64,000 nucleotides of DNA from Sphingobium sp. OAS761 (GCF_024168485.1 NZ_JALJVY010000001.1:434001-498000), one strand, 5' to 3'. Positions 1 through 9,032 are shown, counted from the first letter of the stretch. The notes: generated by a model not told the origin, from the sequence alone. Translations and numbers: made by a program.

Positions 1-417
1 GGCCTGATCCTGTGCGGCGCGGGGTTCCTGGTCCTGGTTGCGGGAGCCGCGATGGCGGGCGCTCGGCTCACGCCGGTGATCTTCGTCTTCCTGATCTACC
101 TGCTGCACACCATGGCCGAACTCTGCTTCTCGCCTGTCGGTCTGTCCGCCATGACGCGCCTGTCGGTGTCGAACATGGTCGGGCTGGTGATGGGCACATG
201 GTTCCTTGCCATGGCGGCCGGCAACTTTATCGCCGGGTTGATCGCGCGCGCCACCGGCAGCGGGGAAGCGGGCGACGTATCGCAGGTGCTTGACGTGTAC
301 AGCCGGATCGGCTGGTTCTCGGTGGTGATGGGGGGCGTCGTGCTGCTGCTGGCGCCGCTGGTGACGCGCATGATGCACCTCGACAGCATCGGTTCGGACA
401 GGGAGGAACAGGCATGA
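1..417 (+). CDS. POT-family proton-dependent oligopeptide transporter, C-terminal part
   Basis: The reading frame is open from base 1 with no start, so this is the last 138 residues of a larger membrane protein. It has three to four hydrophobic segments and the stretch MAELCFSPVGLS, typical of the late helices of POT/PTR2 di- and tripeptide:proton symporters in the inner membrane. The stop overlaps the start of the next gene (ATGA), which suggests co-translation with two amidohydrolases. That fits uptake followed by hydrolysis of small peptide-like compounds. Substrate is inferred only; the N-terminal ExxER motif that would confirm the family lies outside the window. Confidence 0.85.
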   Translation, partial: GLILCGAGFLVLVAGAAMAGARLTPVIFVFLIYLLHTMAELCFSPVGLSAMTRLSVSNMVGLVMGTWFLAMAAGNFIAGLIARATGSGEAGDVSQVLDVYSRIGWFSVVMGGVVLLLAPLVTRMMHLDSIGSDREEQA

Positions 418-1811
418 GCATGGCGGGCAGACTGGTGCTGGTCGCGGCATTGCTGGCGGGGACCGCCACGCCGCTCGCGGCGCGAAAGGACAGGGACGAG
501 GCACCGGCATGGCAAGGTGCGTCGGCCGAACCGGAAAATCCCTATCCGTCGACCTACCGGCCCTATCCCGGCACCCCGACGGTCCTGCGCGGCGCGACCA
601 TCTTCGACGGGGAAGGCGCGCGCATCGACAATGGCGTGCTGTTCCTGTCGGACGGCAAGGTGACGGCGATCGGCGGGCCGGACACGCCCATCCCGGCGGA
701 CGTGACGGTGATCGACGCCCAGGGCAAATATGTGACGCCCGGCGTTATCGACATCCACAGCCATCTGGGCGACTATCCTTCGCCCGGCGTGGACGCGCTG
801 TCGGACGGGAATGAGGCGACATCGCCCGTGACCCCGCATGTCTGGGCCGAACACAGCATCTGGCCGCAGGACCCCGGTTTTTCCCGCGCGCTGGCCAATG
901 GCGGCGTGACCACGCTCCAGATCCTGCCCGGTTCGGCCAATCTGTTCGGCGGGCGCAGCGTCACGCTGAAGAACGTGCCCGCGCGTACGATGCAGGGGAT
1001 GAAATTCCCCGGCGCGCCCTATGGCCTGAAAATGGCCTGCGGCGAAAATCCCAAGCGCGTCTACGGGTCGAAGGGGCGCGAGCCGTCGACCCGCATGGGC
1101 AATATGGCGGTCGACCGCCAGACCTGGATCAAGGCCCGCGAATATCAGAAGAAGCGCGCGGCCGGTAAGGACCAGACCCGGGACCTGGGCATGGAAACGC
1201 TGGCGGATGTGCTGGAAGGCAAGATCCTGGTCCAGAACCATTGTTATCGCGCCGACGAAATGGCCAACGTCATCGATATGTCCAAGGAATTCGGCTACAA
1301 GGTGGCGGCCTTCCACCATGCGGTCGAAGCCTACAAGATCGCGGACCTGCTGCGTGACAACGGCATCTGCGCCGCGTTGTGGGGCGACTGGTATGGCTTC
1401 AAGATGGAAGCCTATGACGGCATCAAGGAAAATATCCCGCTCGTCCATCGGGCGGGCGCCTGCGCCATCGTCCACAGCGACGATCAGGACGGCATCCAGC
1501 GGCTCAACCAGGAAGCGGCAAAGGCGCTGGGCGCCGGGCGGCGCATGGGCATCGACATATCGGATGCGGTCGCATGGACATGGCTCGCCATCAATCCGGC
1601 CCGCGCCATGGGGATCGCCGATCGGACCGGCAGTCTGAAGACCGGCAAGATGGCCGACGTCGTGTTGTGGAACGGCAATCCGTTCAGCACCTATACGCGG
1701 CCGGAAAAGGTCTGGATCGACGGCGCGCTGATGTATGACAGCGCCAATCCGAAATTGCGGCCGGTGACCGATTTCGAACTGGGCCAGATCGGCGGGGGGG
1801 ACGTGAAATGA
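414..1811 (+). CDS. secreted amidohydrolase (imidazolonepropionase-like), catalytic member of a pair
   Basis: 465 residues with an N-terminal signal peptide (cleavage near residues 22-24) and the amidohydrolase fold. The metal-binding HxH lies in PGVIDIHSHLG (His115, His117). Later candidate ligands are His276 (NHCYRAD), His301/His302 (AFHHAVE) and the catalytic Asp in VHSDDQDG (Asp356). The C-terminal beta segment reads KTGKMADVVLWNGNPF, as in imidazolonepropionase-like hydrolases. It likely cleaves a cyclic amide, dipeptide or similar C-N bond in the periplasm. Start and stop both overlap neighbours by ATGA, so it is translationally coupled to the transporter upstream and the degenerate paralogue downstream. 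Exact substrate unknown. Confidence 0.87.
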   Translation: MSMAGRLVLVAALLAGTATPLAARKDRDEAPAWQGASAEPENPYPSTYRPYPGTPTVLRGATIFDGEGARIDNGVLFLSDGKVTAIGGPDTPIPADVTVIDAQGKYVTPGVIDIHSHLGDYPSPGVDALSDGNEATSPVTPHVWAEHSIWPQDPGFSRALANGGVTTLQILPGSANLFGGRSVTLKNVPARTMQGMKFPGAPYGLKMACGENPKRVYGSKGREPSTRMGNMAVDRQTWIKAREYQKKRAAGKDQTRDLGMETLADVLEGKILVQNHCYRADEMANVIDMSKEFGYKVAAFHHAVEAYKIADLLRDNGICAALWGDWYGFKMEAYDGIKENIPLVHRAGACAIVHSDDQDGIQRLNQEAAKALGAGRRMGIDISDAVAWTWLAINPARAMGIADRTGSLKTGKMADVVLWNGNPFSTYTRPEKVWIDGALMYDSANPKLRPVTDFELGQIGGGDVK

Positions 1812-3124
1812 ACGGCATAGGGCATATTCGTTCGGCCTTGGCCGTCCTCGCGATGACCGTCGCCACGCCGGTCATCGCCCAATCCTCCGTCGCCATCACC
1901 GGCGCGACGCTGGCCATCGGCGACGGGTCGGAACCCGTCCGCAACGGGACCGTGGTCATTGCCGGGGGCAAGGTGGTGGCGGCTGGTGCGGGCGTCGCCG
2001 TTCCGGCCGGGGCGAAGATCGTCGATGCCGGTGGCAAATGGGTGACGCCGGGCATCGTGTCGGGCTTCTCGCGCGTTGGCCTGGCCGAAGTGCCTGCGGT
2101 GAAGGAAACCAACGACACCCGCGCCAGCTCACCGTTTTCAGCCGCGATCGACGTCGCTCCGGCGATCAATCCGCTCGCCAACCCGATCGCGATCAGCCGC
2201 ACCGGCGGCGTGACGCGCGCGGTCGTGGCGCCGGCCGCGGGCGATGGCATGTTCGCCGGGCAGGGGGCGGTGATCGACCTTGGCGCCGACATGAACGCCA
2301 TCACCAAGGCGCGCGCCTTCCAATATGTCGAAATGGGGGAGGCCGGCGCGCAGGAGGCCGGCGGCAGCCGCGCGGCGATGGTGCTGACCTTCCGGATGAT
2401 GCTGCATCAGGCGCAGGATTATGCGAAGGCGCCTGCCAGCTATGACGGGGGCTCGCGCGACGCGCTGCTCAACCGCGTCGACGCGCAGGCGCTGGTGCCG
2501 GTCGTCACCGGTGCGATGCCGCTGATGGTTCATGTCGAAAGCGCACGCGACATATTGACCGTGCTTGCCTTGCGGCAGGAATTTCCGGCGCTCAGGCTGA
2601 TCATCGCGGGCGCGACCGAAGGGTGGATGGTCGCCCCGCAAATCGCGGCCGCGAACGTGCCGGTCATCACGGCGGGGTTGGAGGACCTTCCCTCCAGCTT
2701 CGAAAAGCTGGCCGCGACCCAGAGCAATGTCGGCCGCATGGTGAAGGCCGGGGTCGCGGTGTCGATGGGGATGCTGACCGGCGACGACGCGCTGCAATTG
2801 CGCGTCGCGACCCAGCAGGCGGGCAATATGGTGGCGCTCACGAAGGTGCCCGGCGCGACCGGTCTCAGCTGGGGGCAGGCGCTGCGCACCATCACCTCCG
2901 CTCCGGCCGAGGCGATGGGGCTGGGCGACCGGATCGGCTCGCTCAGGCCGGGCCGGGCAGGCGACGTCGTAATGTGGGACGGCGATCCGTTCGAAATGAC
3001 CTCGGCCCCGGTCGCGGTCTGGATCGACGGGGTGGAACAGCCGCTGGTCAACCGCCAGACCCGGCTGCGCGATCGCTACGCCGATCCGGCCGAAGGCGCC
3101 TTGCCCAAGGCCTATGAATGGTAA
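1808..3124 (+). CDS. amidohydrolase-like protein lacking the metal ligands (probable pseudoenzyme partner)
   Basis: 438 residues with a signal peptide ending near VIAQS. It has the same fold as the preceding gene: the N-terminal beta strands align, and the C-terminal LRPGRAGDVVMWDGDPF matches KTGKMADVVLWNGNPF. The catalytic residues do not. The PG-IDIHSH motif is PGIVSGFSRVG here (Phe87 and Arg89 replace the two His), the FHHA region reads IAGATEG, and the VHSDD loop reads VSMGMLTGDD. Only His242 (MVHVES) remains. The frame is intact and co-translated with the active member, so a structural or regulatory subunit is more likely than a decayed gene. That role is inference. Confidence 0.85.
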   Translation: MNGIGHIRSALAVLAMTVATPVIAQSSVAITGATLAIGDGSEPVRNGTVVIAGGKVVAAGAGVAVPAGAKIVDAGGKWVTPGIVSGFSRVGLAEVPAVKETNDTRASSPFSAAIDVAPAINPLANPIAISRTGGVTRAVVAPAAGDGMFAGQGAVIDLGADMNAITKARAFQYVEMGEAGAQEAGGSRAAMVLTFRMMLHQAQDYAKAPASYDGGSRDALLNRVDAQALVPVVTGAMPLMVHVESARDILTVLALRQEFPALRLIIAGATEGWMVAPQIAAANVPVITAGLEDLPSSFEKLAATQSNVGRMVKAGVAVSMGMLTGDDALQLRVATQQAGNMVALTKVPGATGLSWGQALRTITSAPAEAMGLGDRIGSLRPGRAGDVVMWDGDPFEMTSAPVAVWIDGVEQPLVNRQTRLRDRYADPAEGALPKAYEW

Positions 3125-3411
3125 GCACGGGGCGGGGGGGACGAACATCTCTTCCGCCTCCGCCTCCCGGCCGGCGATGGCGGAACAGCCTGTCCTACAG
3201 CCCCGCCGCCATGCTATCGTCGTCGCCGGCTCTTTTCATCGTCAGCGATCCCGCCTCGCGCCGCCGCCCGCACCGGCGTGAAGCGACTTTGCAAAAATTC
3301 TCCTATTGCGAAATCCACGCCACAGGTCTGACTCGGCGGTTTCCCGTCGGCCACGACAGTGTGAACTTTGCAAGGATGGCAGCCTTGCGAAATGCTGTCC
3401 GACGGCCGCGG

Positions 3412-4011
3412 CTACCGGGCTTTCTGTTCATATTTCCAGTTGCGGCCCTTGCCATCGCCGATCCATTCGACCGCCTGCGCGATCCGTCGGTTCCGGGTCG
3501 CCTCCGTCCGGGCCTCGTTGATCCATTCGCAATAGTCGCGGACCTTGCCGGGCGGGAAGGCGGCCCAGACGGTGGCGGCCGCGGCATGCGCCGACAGCGC
3601 GGCGGCGAAATCGGGATGGACCGGCAGCGGCGCCTTGACCGCCTTGGGGCCGGTGCGCGGGCGGTCGCCCGCCGCGATCAGTGCGCGTGCCTGCGCGATC
3701 AGTGCCGCTATCTCGCCGTCGGGCGGCAGGTCGTCCAGCCCCGCGATCCGGCCGAACTGGCCCATCGCCGCATCGGACGCTTCCTCCCGCGCCACCTTGT
3801 CATGCCAGAAGCCGAACGCGACATGTGCCTTGAACCCGGCCATGTTGCACAGGTTCTGGCCCCGGAAGGTGAAGAAGGGCATGCCCCATTTGATCGCCTC
3901 TTGCGCGTCCGGCACCGTGCCATGCACCAGGTCGCGCAGATGGCTCAGGACAGGCCGGGCGAAATCCGCCTGCTTTGCGATATAGGCATCGACCTGTTCG
4001 TTCCGCGCCAT
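3412..4011 (-). CDS. YdeI/OmpD-associated family protein (DUF1801 plus OmdA-like domain)
   Basis: 199 residues. Residues 1-110 resemble DUF1801 (AQEAIKWGMPFFTFRG, then a hydrophobic core with FGFWHDK). The last 65 residues resemble the bacteriocin-protection YdeI/OmdA domain (KVRDYCEWINEARTEATRNRRIAQAVEW), ending in a basic tail. It is a soluble cytoplasmic protein of unknown biochemical role. It lies just downstream of ubiG on the same strand with a 31-base gap, so it may be read from the same transcript. The start at ATG 4011 gives the usual length for the family. Confidence 0.85.
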   Translation of the reverse strand: MARNEQVDAYIAKQADFARPVLSHLRDLVHGTVPDAQEAIKWGMPFFTFRGQNLCNMAGFKAHVAFGFWHDKVAREEASDAAMGQFGRIAGLDDLPPDGEIAALIAQARALIAAGDRPRTGPKAVKAPLPVHPDFAAALSAHAAAATVWAAFPPGKVRDYCEWINEARTEATRNRRIAQAVEWIGDGKGRNWKYEQKAR

Positions 4012-4042
4012 GCCACCCGCTCCGTCGCGCTGCTTTGGCCGA

Positions 4043-4777
4043 TCAGCCGCGTTTGCGCGCCGTCAGCAGATAGTTGATCGCATCGTTGGCCGACAGCACG
4101 AAGCCCTTGCGCGGATCGAAGGACAGGCCGCTGCGGTCGGTCACCTCCAGTTCGGCCGCATCGAGCAGCGCGGTCAGTTCGTCGGGCGTGATGAATTTGC
4201 TCCAGTCGTGCGTGCCCTTGGGAATGCCGCCCACGCTCTCTCCGACGGTGATCATCGCCAGCCGCGACAGCGGCGTGCGGTTGGGGGTCGACAGGATCAG
4301 CAGCCCGTCGGGCGCCAGCCTGTCCGACAGCGCCGCGATGAACGCACCCGGATCGGCGACATGCTCGATGACTTCCATCGACGTGACGAGGTCGAAGCCG
4401 CCTTCGGCCATCTGCTCGACCGGCGTGGCGCGATAGTCGATGTCCAGCGCCTGCGCGTCCGCATGGGCGCGGGCGGCGGCGATATTTTCCGGCGCCGCGT
4501 CCAGGCCCGTGACCATGGCGCCCATCCGCGCCAGCGGCTCGGCCAGCAGGCCGGCGCCGCACCCCACGTCGAGCGCGCGCCTGCCCGCGAGCGGACGGAA
4601 GGCCTGCTCCTGGCCGGGCCATTGCCGGTCGATCGCGGCGCGGATATAGCGCAATCGCACCGGGTTCAGCTTGTGCAGCATCGCGCTGGAGCCTTCGGGG
4701 TCCCACCACTGTGCCGCCATCGCGCCGAAATGCGCGGCTTCGCGTGGGTCGATCGTCGCGGAAGCCGTGTCTGTCAT
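4043..4777 (-). CDS. ubiG: ubiquinone biosynthesis O-methyltransferase
   Basis: 244 residues. This SAM-dependent class I methyltransferase performs the two O-methylations of ubiquinone synthesis. The SAM-binding motif DVGCGAG is at residues 70-76, followed by the acidic GLDAAPEN loop. The N-terminal FGAMAAQWWDPEG and LNPVRLRYIR segments are characteristic of UbiG. The start chosen is ATG 4777, with AAGGA just upstream; ATG 4789 or 4792 would add four or five residues. It is divergent from lysC, sharing a 210-base intergenic region. Confidence 0.94.
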   Translation of the reverse strand: MTDTASATIDPREAAHFGAMAAQWWDPEGSSAMLHKLNPVRLRYIRAAIDRQWPGQEQAFRPLAGRRALDVGCGAGLLAEPLARMGAMVTGLDAAPENIAAARAHADAQALDIDYRATPVEQMAEGGFDLVTSMEVIEHVADPGAFIAALSDRLAPDGLLILSTPNRTPLSRLAMITVGESVGGIPKGTHDWSKFITPDELTALLDAAELEVTDRSGLSFDPRKGFVLSANDAINYLLTARKRG

Positions 4778-4896
4778 GCTGTCCTTCATCATGATGTTCC
4801 CATATTCTAGCAGCATGGGCCGATCAGGCAAATGACCAGATGATATCGTCCCGGGCCAGGAGCGGGCAGGCGAAAGGGCGCGGCGCAGGGGATTGC

Positions 4897-4924
4897 TTGC
4901 CATATCCACGGCGACTGCTAATAG
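4897..4924 (+). promoter_or_regulatory. likely lysC promoter
   Basis: TTGCCA at 4897-4902 and TAATAG at 4919-4924 are separated by 16 bases, a good match to a vegetative sigma-70-type promoter. The expected start would leave a leader of about 57 bases before lysC. Position in the ubiG/lysC divergent region supports the call; no experimental evidence. Confidence 0.5.
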
Positions 4925-4987
4925 GAGCGCCGTTTTGCCCTTTTCGAGACATTTTGTTTCATAACAACGGACAGGTTCGACAAGCAA

Positions 4988-6253
4988 ATGGCGCGCATCG
5001 TGATGAAATTCGGCGGCACCTCCATGGCGGGGATGGAGCGGATTCGCAACGTGGCCGCGCGCGTCAAACATGTCGTCGATCAGGGGCATGAGGTCGCCGT
5101 CGTGGTGTCCGCCATGGCCGGCGAAACCGACCGTCTCGTCGGCTTCTGCAAGGAAGCCTCGCCGCTTTACGATCCGGCCGAATATGATGTCGTCGTCGCG
5201 TCGGGCGAACAGGTGACGAGCGGGCTGCTGGCCATGACGCTCAAGGCCATGGGCGTGGACGCGCGCAGCTGGCTGGGCTGGCAAATGCCCATCCGCACGA
5301 TAGAGGCCCATGCCAAGGCGCGCATTTCCACCATCGAAACCGATGCGCTGATCGCCGCGATACAGGCCGGGCAGGTGGCGGTCATCCCCGGGTTCCAGGG
5401 CATGATGGCGGATGGCCGCGTGTCGACGCTGGGCCGGGGCGGATCGGATACCTCGGCGGTGGCGGTGGCGGCGGCGGTAAAGGCGGACCGCTGCGACATC
5501 TACACCGATGTCGATGGCGTCTACACCACCGACCCGCGCATCGTCGCGCGGGCCCGCAAGCTGGACCTCGTCACCTATGAGGAGATGCTGGAGCTGGCCT
5601 CGGTCGGCGCCAAGGTGCTCCAGACCCGGTCGGTCGGCCTCGCCATGAAGGAAGGCGTGGTCGTCCAGGTATTGTCCTCCTTCGACGACCCCACCCAGGA
5701 CGACCTGCCCGGCACGCTGATCGTCAGCGACGCGGAACTGGAAGCCAAGCTCAAGGACAGCAAGATGGAACGTCAGCTCATCACCGGCATCGCCCATGAC
5801 AAGAACGAGGCGAAGATCATCGTTACCCGCGTGCCCGACAGGCCGGGCGCGGTCGCCGGCATCTTCACGCCGCTGGCCGACGCGGCGATCAATGTCGACA
5901 TGATCATCCAGAATGATTCCAAGGACAATGAGGAAACCGACGTTACCTTCACCGTCCCGCGCGCGGACCTCGCCCGCAGCGTCGACATATTGGAAGCCAA
6001 CAAGGGTGAAATCGGTTTTCGTCGGATCATCACCGACACCGAAGTGGCCAAGATCAGCGTCGTGGGTGTGGGGATGCGCAGCCATGCCGGCGTCGCCGCC
6101 ACCATGTTCAAGACCCTGGCCGATCGCGGCATCAATATCGAGGCGATCTCCACCAGCGAGATCAAGGTCAGCGTGCTGATCGACGAGGACGAGACCGAAC
6201 TGGCGGTACGCGTGCTGCACACCGCTTATGGTCTCGACGCCCCGGCGGCTTGA
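4988..6253 (+). CDS. lysC: aspartate kinase
   Basis: 421 residues, full length. It phosphorylates L-aspartate, the first step to lysine, threonine, methionine and diaminopimelate. The N-terminal kinase domain carries KFGGTSM (residues 7-13) and RGGSDTSA. The C-terminal part has two ACT regulatory domains (about 265-345 and 350-410), consistent with lysine/threonine feedback control. The next recognised core gene on this strand after the accessory block is ptsP, 9 kb away. A clear rho-independent terminator follows at 6328-6355. Confidence 0.96.
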   Translation: MARIVMKFGGTSMAGMERIRNVAARVKHVVDQGHEVAVVVSAMAGETDRLVGFCKEASPLYDPAEYDVVVASGEQVTSGLLAMTLKAMGVDARSWLGWQMPIRTIEAHAKARISTIETDALIAAIQAGQVAVIPGFQGMMADGRVSTLGRGGSDTSAVAVAAAVKADRCDIYTDVDGVYTTDPRIVARARKLDLVTYEEMLELASVGAKVLQTRSVGLAMKEGVVVQVLSSFDDPTQDDLPGTLIVSDAELEAKLKDSKMERQLITGIAHDKNEAKIIVTRVPDRPGAVAGIFTPLADAAINVDMIIQNDSKDNEETDVTFTVPRADLARSVDILEANKGEIGFRRIITDTEVAKISVVGVGMRSHAGVAATMFKTLADRGINIEAISTSEIKVSVLIDEDETELAVRVLHTAYGLDAPAA

Positions 6254-6327
6254 TTTTTGGCGGCTCCCCGGTCAGGGGGGATATGTGCAAGGGCGACGGG
6301 GCATGCTTCGGCAAGTCACCGCCCCAA

Positions 6328-6355
6328 CCCCTCCCCGATGGGGGAGGGGCTTTTT
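6328..6355 (+). terminator. rho-independent terminator after lysC
   Basis: A perfect 9-bp stem CCCCTCCCC (6328-6336) / GGGGAGGGG (6341-6349) with a GATG loop is followed by CTTTTT. This is a strong intrinsic terminator 75 bases after the lysC stop and just upstream of the next gene. Confidence 0.85.
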
Positions 6356-6376
6356 GATTCTTGAAGGCTAGATGAC

Positions 6377-7390
6377 ATGACGACCGCCAAACTCGCTTCC
6401 CTCATGGCCCGCGGCGCGGAATTTCTGGGCTGCGACGCCGCGATCCTGTGCGGGGCGATGAGCTGGGTTTCGGAACGCCATCTGGTGGCGGCCATCTCCA
6501 ATGCGGGCGGCTTCGGGGTGATCGCCTGCGGCGCCATGACACCTGCACTGCTGGACGCGGAGATCGCCGCGACCAAGGTGCTGACAGCCAAGCCGTTCGG
6601 CGTGAACCTCATCACCATGCACCCGCAATTGTTCGACCTGATCGAAATCTGCGCGAAGCACGACGTGTCGCATGTCGTCCTGGCCGGCGGCCTGCCGCCC
6701 AAGGGCAGTATCGAGGCGATCAAGGCAAAAGGCGCGAAGCTGATCTGTTTCGCCCCGGCGCTGGCGCTGGCGAAAAAACTGGTGCGGTCTGGCGTCGACG
6801 CGCTGGTGGTCGAAGGCATGGAAGCGGGCGGCCATATCGGTCCGGTCGCGACCAGCGTGCTGGCGCAGGAAATCCTGCCGGAAATGGCGGGGCAGGTTCC
6901 GGTGTTCGTGGCCGGCGGTATCGGCCGGGGCGAGGCGATCGCCGCCTATCTGGAAATGGGCGCTGCGGGCGTGCAACTCGGCACGCGTTTCGCCTGCGCG
7001 AGCGAGAGCATCGCTCATCCTGCCTTCAAAAAGGCTTTCTTCCGCGCATCCGCGCGCGATGCCGTCGCCAGCGTACAGATCGATCCGCGCTTGCCGGTCA
7101 TCCCGGTGCGCGCGCTCAAGAATGCCGGCACCGAAGCCTTTACCGCCAAGCAGCGCGAGGTCGCCAACCTGCTCGACAGCGGGGCGGTCGACATGGGCGA
7201 GGCCCAGTTGCAGATCGAGCATTATTGGGCCGGCGCCCTGCGCAAGGCGGTGATCGACGGCGACGTCGAGGGCGGATCGCTGATGGCGGGCCAGTCGGTC
7301 GGCATGGTGACCAGGGAAGAGCCGGTCGCGGCGATCATCGCCGAGCTGATGGAACAGGCCGCGCAGGCACTTGAGCGGCGAACTGCGTAA
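6377..7390 (+). CDS. nitronate monooxygenase / 2-nitropropane dioxygenase-like flavoprotein
   Basis: 337 residues with a TIM-barrel FMN-binding fold. Recognisable parts are the N-terminal SNAGGFGVIACG, the EGMEAGGHIG motif with the family His at residue 153, and the phosphate-binding FVAGGIGRGEAI and GVQLGTRF loops. Family members oxidise alkyl nitronates using oxygen; some relatives (FabK type) are enoyl-ACP reductases, and sequence alone does not separate these cleanly here. It sits directly behind the lysC terminator, so it probably has its own promoter. Cytoplasmic. Confidence 0.85.
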   Translation: MTTAKLASLMARGAEFLGCDAAILCGAMSWVSERHLVAAISNAGGFGVIACGAMTPALLDAEIAATKVLTAKPFGVNLITMHPQLFDLIEICAKHDVSHVVLAGGLPPKGSIEAIKAKGAKLICFAPALALAKKLVRSGVDALVVEGMEAGGHIGPVATSVLAQEILPEMAGQVPVFVAGGIGRGEAIAAYLEMGAAGVQLGTRFACASESIAHPAFKKAFFRASARDAVASVQIDPRLPVIPVRALKNAGTEAFTAKQREVANLLDSGAVDMGEAQLQIEHYWAGALRKAVIDGDVEGGSLMAGQSVGMVTREEPVAAIIAELMEQAAQALERRTA

Positions 7391-7476
7391 GCACTTGCGA
7401 CGAGCCGAGGGTTAAGCATATTTCCTCGGAGAAGAATGCCCGGCATGACCGCCTTGGAATCCTCTCGGAGAATTTA

Positions 7477-8340
7477 ATGTTCGTTTCGCGCCGCCTTTCT
7501 GGCCGGATTGCCTTGGTATCGCTGGCGGTCCTGGCCGCTTGCTCAAAGCCGCCGCCGCCGCCGCCCACGCCGCCGCCGCCCGTCGTGCCGACCGTCAGGC
7601 CGGTACCGCCGGACAATGCGGCTGAAGGCATGAGCATTCCCGAAAAGACCGACGACGGACAATATCTCACCGCAAATCGCGGCGTGACGTCCAACACCGC
7701 GCTCTGGCACGTCCGCATGGCTCTCAACGTCGCGGCGCTGAACTGCGACAGGTACGGCGCCGCCGCCCGCACCCAATATAACCAGATATTGACCGTACAT
7801 GGGCCGACACTGAAAACCGCCAACGCCGCGGTCGACCGCAACTACAAGGTTGCGTTTGGCAGTTCGGCGCTGGGGTCGCGCGAACGTCTCAATACGGTCG
7901 TCTATAATTTCTTCGCCCTGCCACCGGTCATCAAGCATTTCTGCCCGGTCGCGGTGACGGTCGGAGCCAAGATGCTGTCGACGCCTTCGTCGCAGTTGTT
8001 GCTGATGGCACCGCAATGGCTGGAGGAACTGGAAAAGCCATACCAGGAATTCTACGCGGCTTATGAGGATTATCTGCGGCGCCTGGCCGAATGGCAGTCG
8101 CGTTTCGGCGCGACCGTCACGGTCGTCGTGTCGCCCACGCCGCTGCCGCCGCCGCCCAGGCCACCAGCAGAGGTGCCGCCGGACGGCTGGACACCCAGCT
8201 ACACCAGCGCCCTGGAAAAAAGCGCGCCGCCGCCAGCCGATGCGCCCGCAGTCAAGCCGCCCGTCCAGTCGTCGGTTCAGCCGTCGGGGCCTGGTGCGCC
8301 CAAGCTGATGGTGCAGCCGCTGCCGATGACCAGCGAATAG
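7477..8340 (+). CDS. proline-rich lipoprotein of unknown function
   Basis: 287 residues. The signal peptide ends in a lipobox LAAC with Cys22, followed by KPPPPPP and PTPPPPP, so a lipid-anchored envelope protein with a flexible proline linker is predicted. The central part (residues 55-205) is a helical domain with Cys residues (LNCDRYGAA, KHFCPVA). The tail is again rich in proline and alanine. An SD-like GGAG lies 7 bases before the start. No function is recognised. It is convergent with the HxlR-type regulator, with an 11-base gap. Confidence 0.75.
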   Translation: MFVSRRLSGRIALVSLAVLAACSKPPPPPPTPPPPVVPTVRPVPPDNAAEGMSIPEKTDDGQYLTANRGVTSNTALWHVRMALNVAALNCDRYGAAARTQYNQILTVHGPTLKTANAAVDRNYKVAFGSSALGSRERLNTVVYNFFALPPVIKHFCPVAVTVGAKMLSTPSSQLLLMAPQWLEELEKPYQEFYAAYEDYLRRLAEWQSRFGATVTVVVSPTPLPPPPRPPAEVPPDGWTPSYTSALEKSAPPPADAPAVKPPVQSSVQPSGPGAPKLMVQPLPMTSE

Positions 8341-8351
8341 CGCCTGTTCCG

Positions 8352-9032
8352 TCAGTCGGCCCGGCAGGTCGACGGCGCCTTTGGGGGAAGGGGGAAGAGC
8401 CCGGCGAAGCGCCGGGCCAATGCTTTGTCCCCCTCGATGGTGAGGGCGTCTGAGACATGTTCGGGCCGGGCCCCGCCGTAGAGGAGCGCGACGAGCGCAT
8501 TCTGGTCACCGCGAAAGATGACATTCGCATCCGAAATGTCGCCGCGGTCTATCCGGCAATCGCCGTCGGCGATGGTCGCGCGGAATGTTTCCTCGCCGAA
8601 CGCGAACCCTACGACCGCGTCGAGATCGCCCAGGCGGGCGCGATCGATCATCGTGCGCATCGACAGGATGACCGACACCGTGCTCATCGGCTTGCCCGGC
8701 TCCATGGTGGGCGACCGGCAGGCCCAGCGGCCCAGCGTCTGGAACAGGATTTCCGACTCGCGACCCCAATCCGTCAGTTCGTAGATCTGGCTGGCGGCGG
8801 GCGGTGGGAGACGCCTGCGGACCAATATGCTGGCCGCCTCCAGTTCATCGAGCCGCTGGGTCAGCACATTGGCGCTGATACCGGGCAGTCCGGCGCGCAG
8901 ATCGGTGAAACGCTTTGGCCCCAGCATCAATTCGCGCATGATCGGCATCGCCCAGCGGTCGCCGATGATGTCCAGCGCATGGGCGACGGCGCATCCGTCC
9001 TGATAGGCTCGTTTCTTGACGGGAATGTTCAT
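8352..9032 (-). CDS. HxlR-family winged-helix regulator with SCP2-like C-terminal domain
   Basis: 226 residues. Residues 12-105 form an HxlR winged helix: CAVAHALDIIGDRWAMPIMR begins with the family Cys, and GPKRFTDLRAGLPGIS holds the recognition helix. Residues 115-220 resemble an SCP2 sterol-carrier-type domain (FRATIADGDCRIDRGD, ALARRFAGLF), which in this regulator type may sense a small hydrophobic ligand. It is divergent from the VOC/GST operon with 120 bases between the starts, so it probably controls that operon and itself. The inverted repeat 9034-9050 touches its start. Confidence 0.85.
   Translation of the reverse strand: MNIPVKKRAYQDGCAVAHALDIIGDRWAMPIMRELMLGPKRFTDLRAGLPGISANVLTQRLDELEAASILVRRRLPPPAASQIYELTDWGRESEILFQTLGRWACRSPTMEPGKPMSTVSVILSMRTMIDRARLGDLDAVVGFAFGEETFRATIADGDCRIDRGDISDANVIFRGDQNALVALLYGGARPEHVSDALTIEGDKALARRFAGLFPLPPKAPSTCRAD

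Noticed and set aside
96..1475. Long minus-strand open frame opposite the first amidohydrolase
   Set aside because: Composition is arginine/histidine-rich antisense shadow of a GC-rich gene; the plus-strand frame has clear amidohydrolase motifs.
3125..3411. 287-base gap with short hairpin GCAAGG/CCTTGC (3370-3388)
   Set aside because: The stem is only six pairs with no T run on either strand, and no ribosome site or conserved frame was seen; left as plain intergenic DNA.
4778..6220. Open frame extending ubiG upstream, antisense to lysC
   Set aside because: The extension reads opposite the whole of lysC and has no methyltransferase features; UbiG starts normally at 4777.
7405..7429. CCGAGG/CCTCGG inverted repeat after the nitronate monooxygenase-like gene
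   Set aside because: Six-pair stem with a 13-base loop and no T run; not convincing as a terminator or operator.
7548..7585. CCGCCG microrepeats that could look like a tandem repeat locus
   Set aside because: They encode the proline tract of the lipoprotein and are explained by coding.
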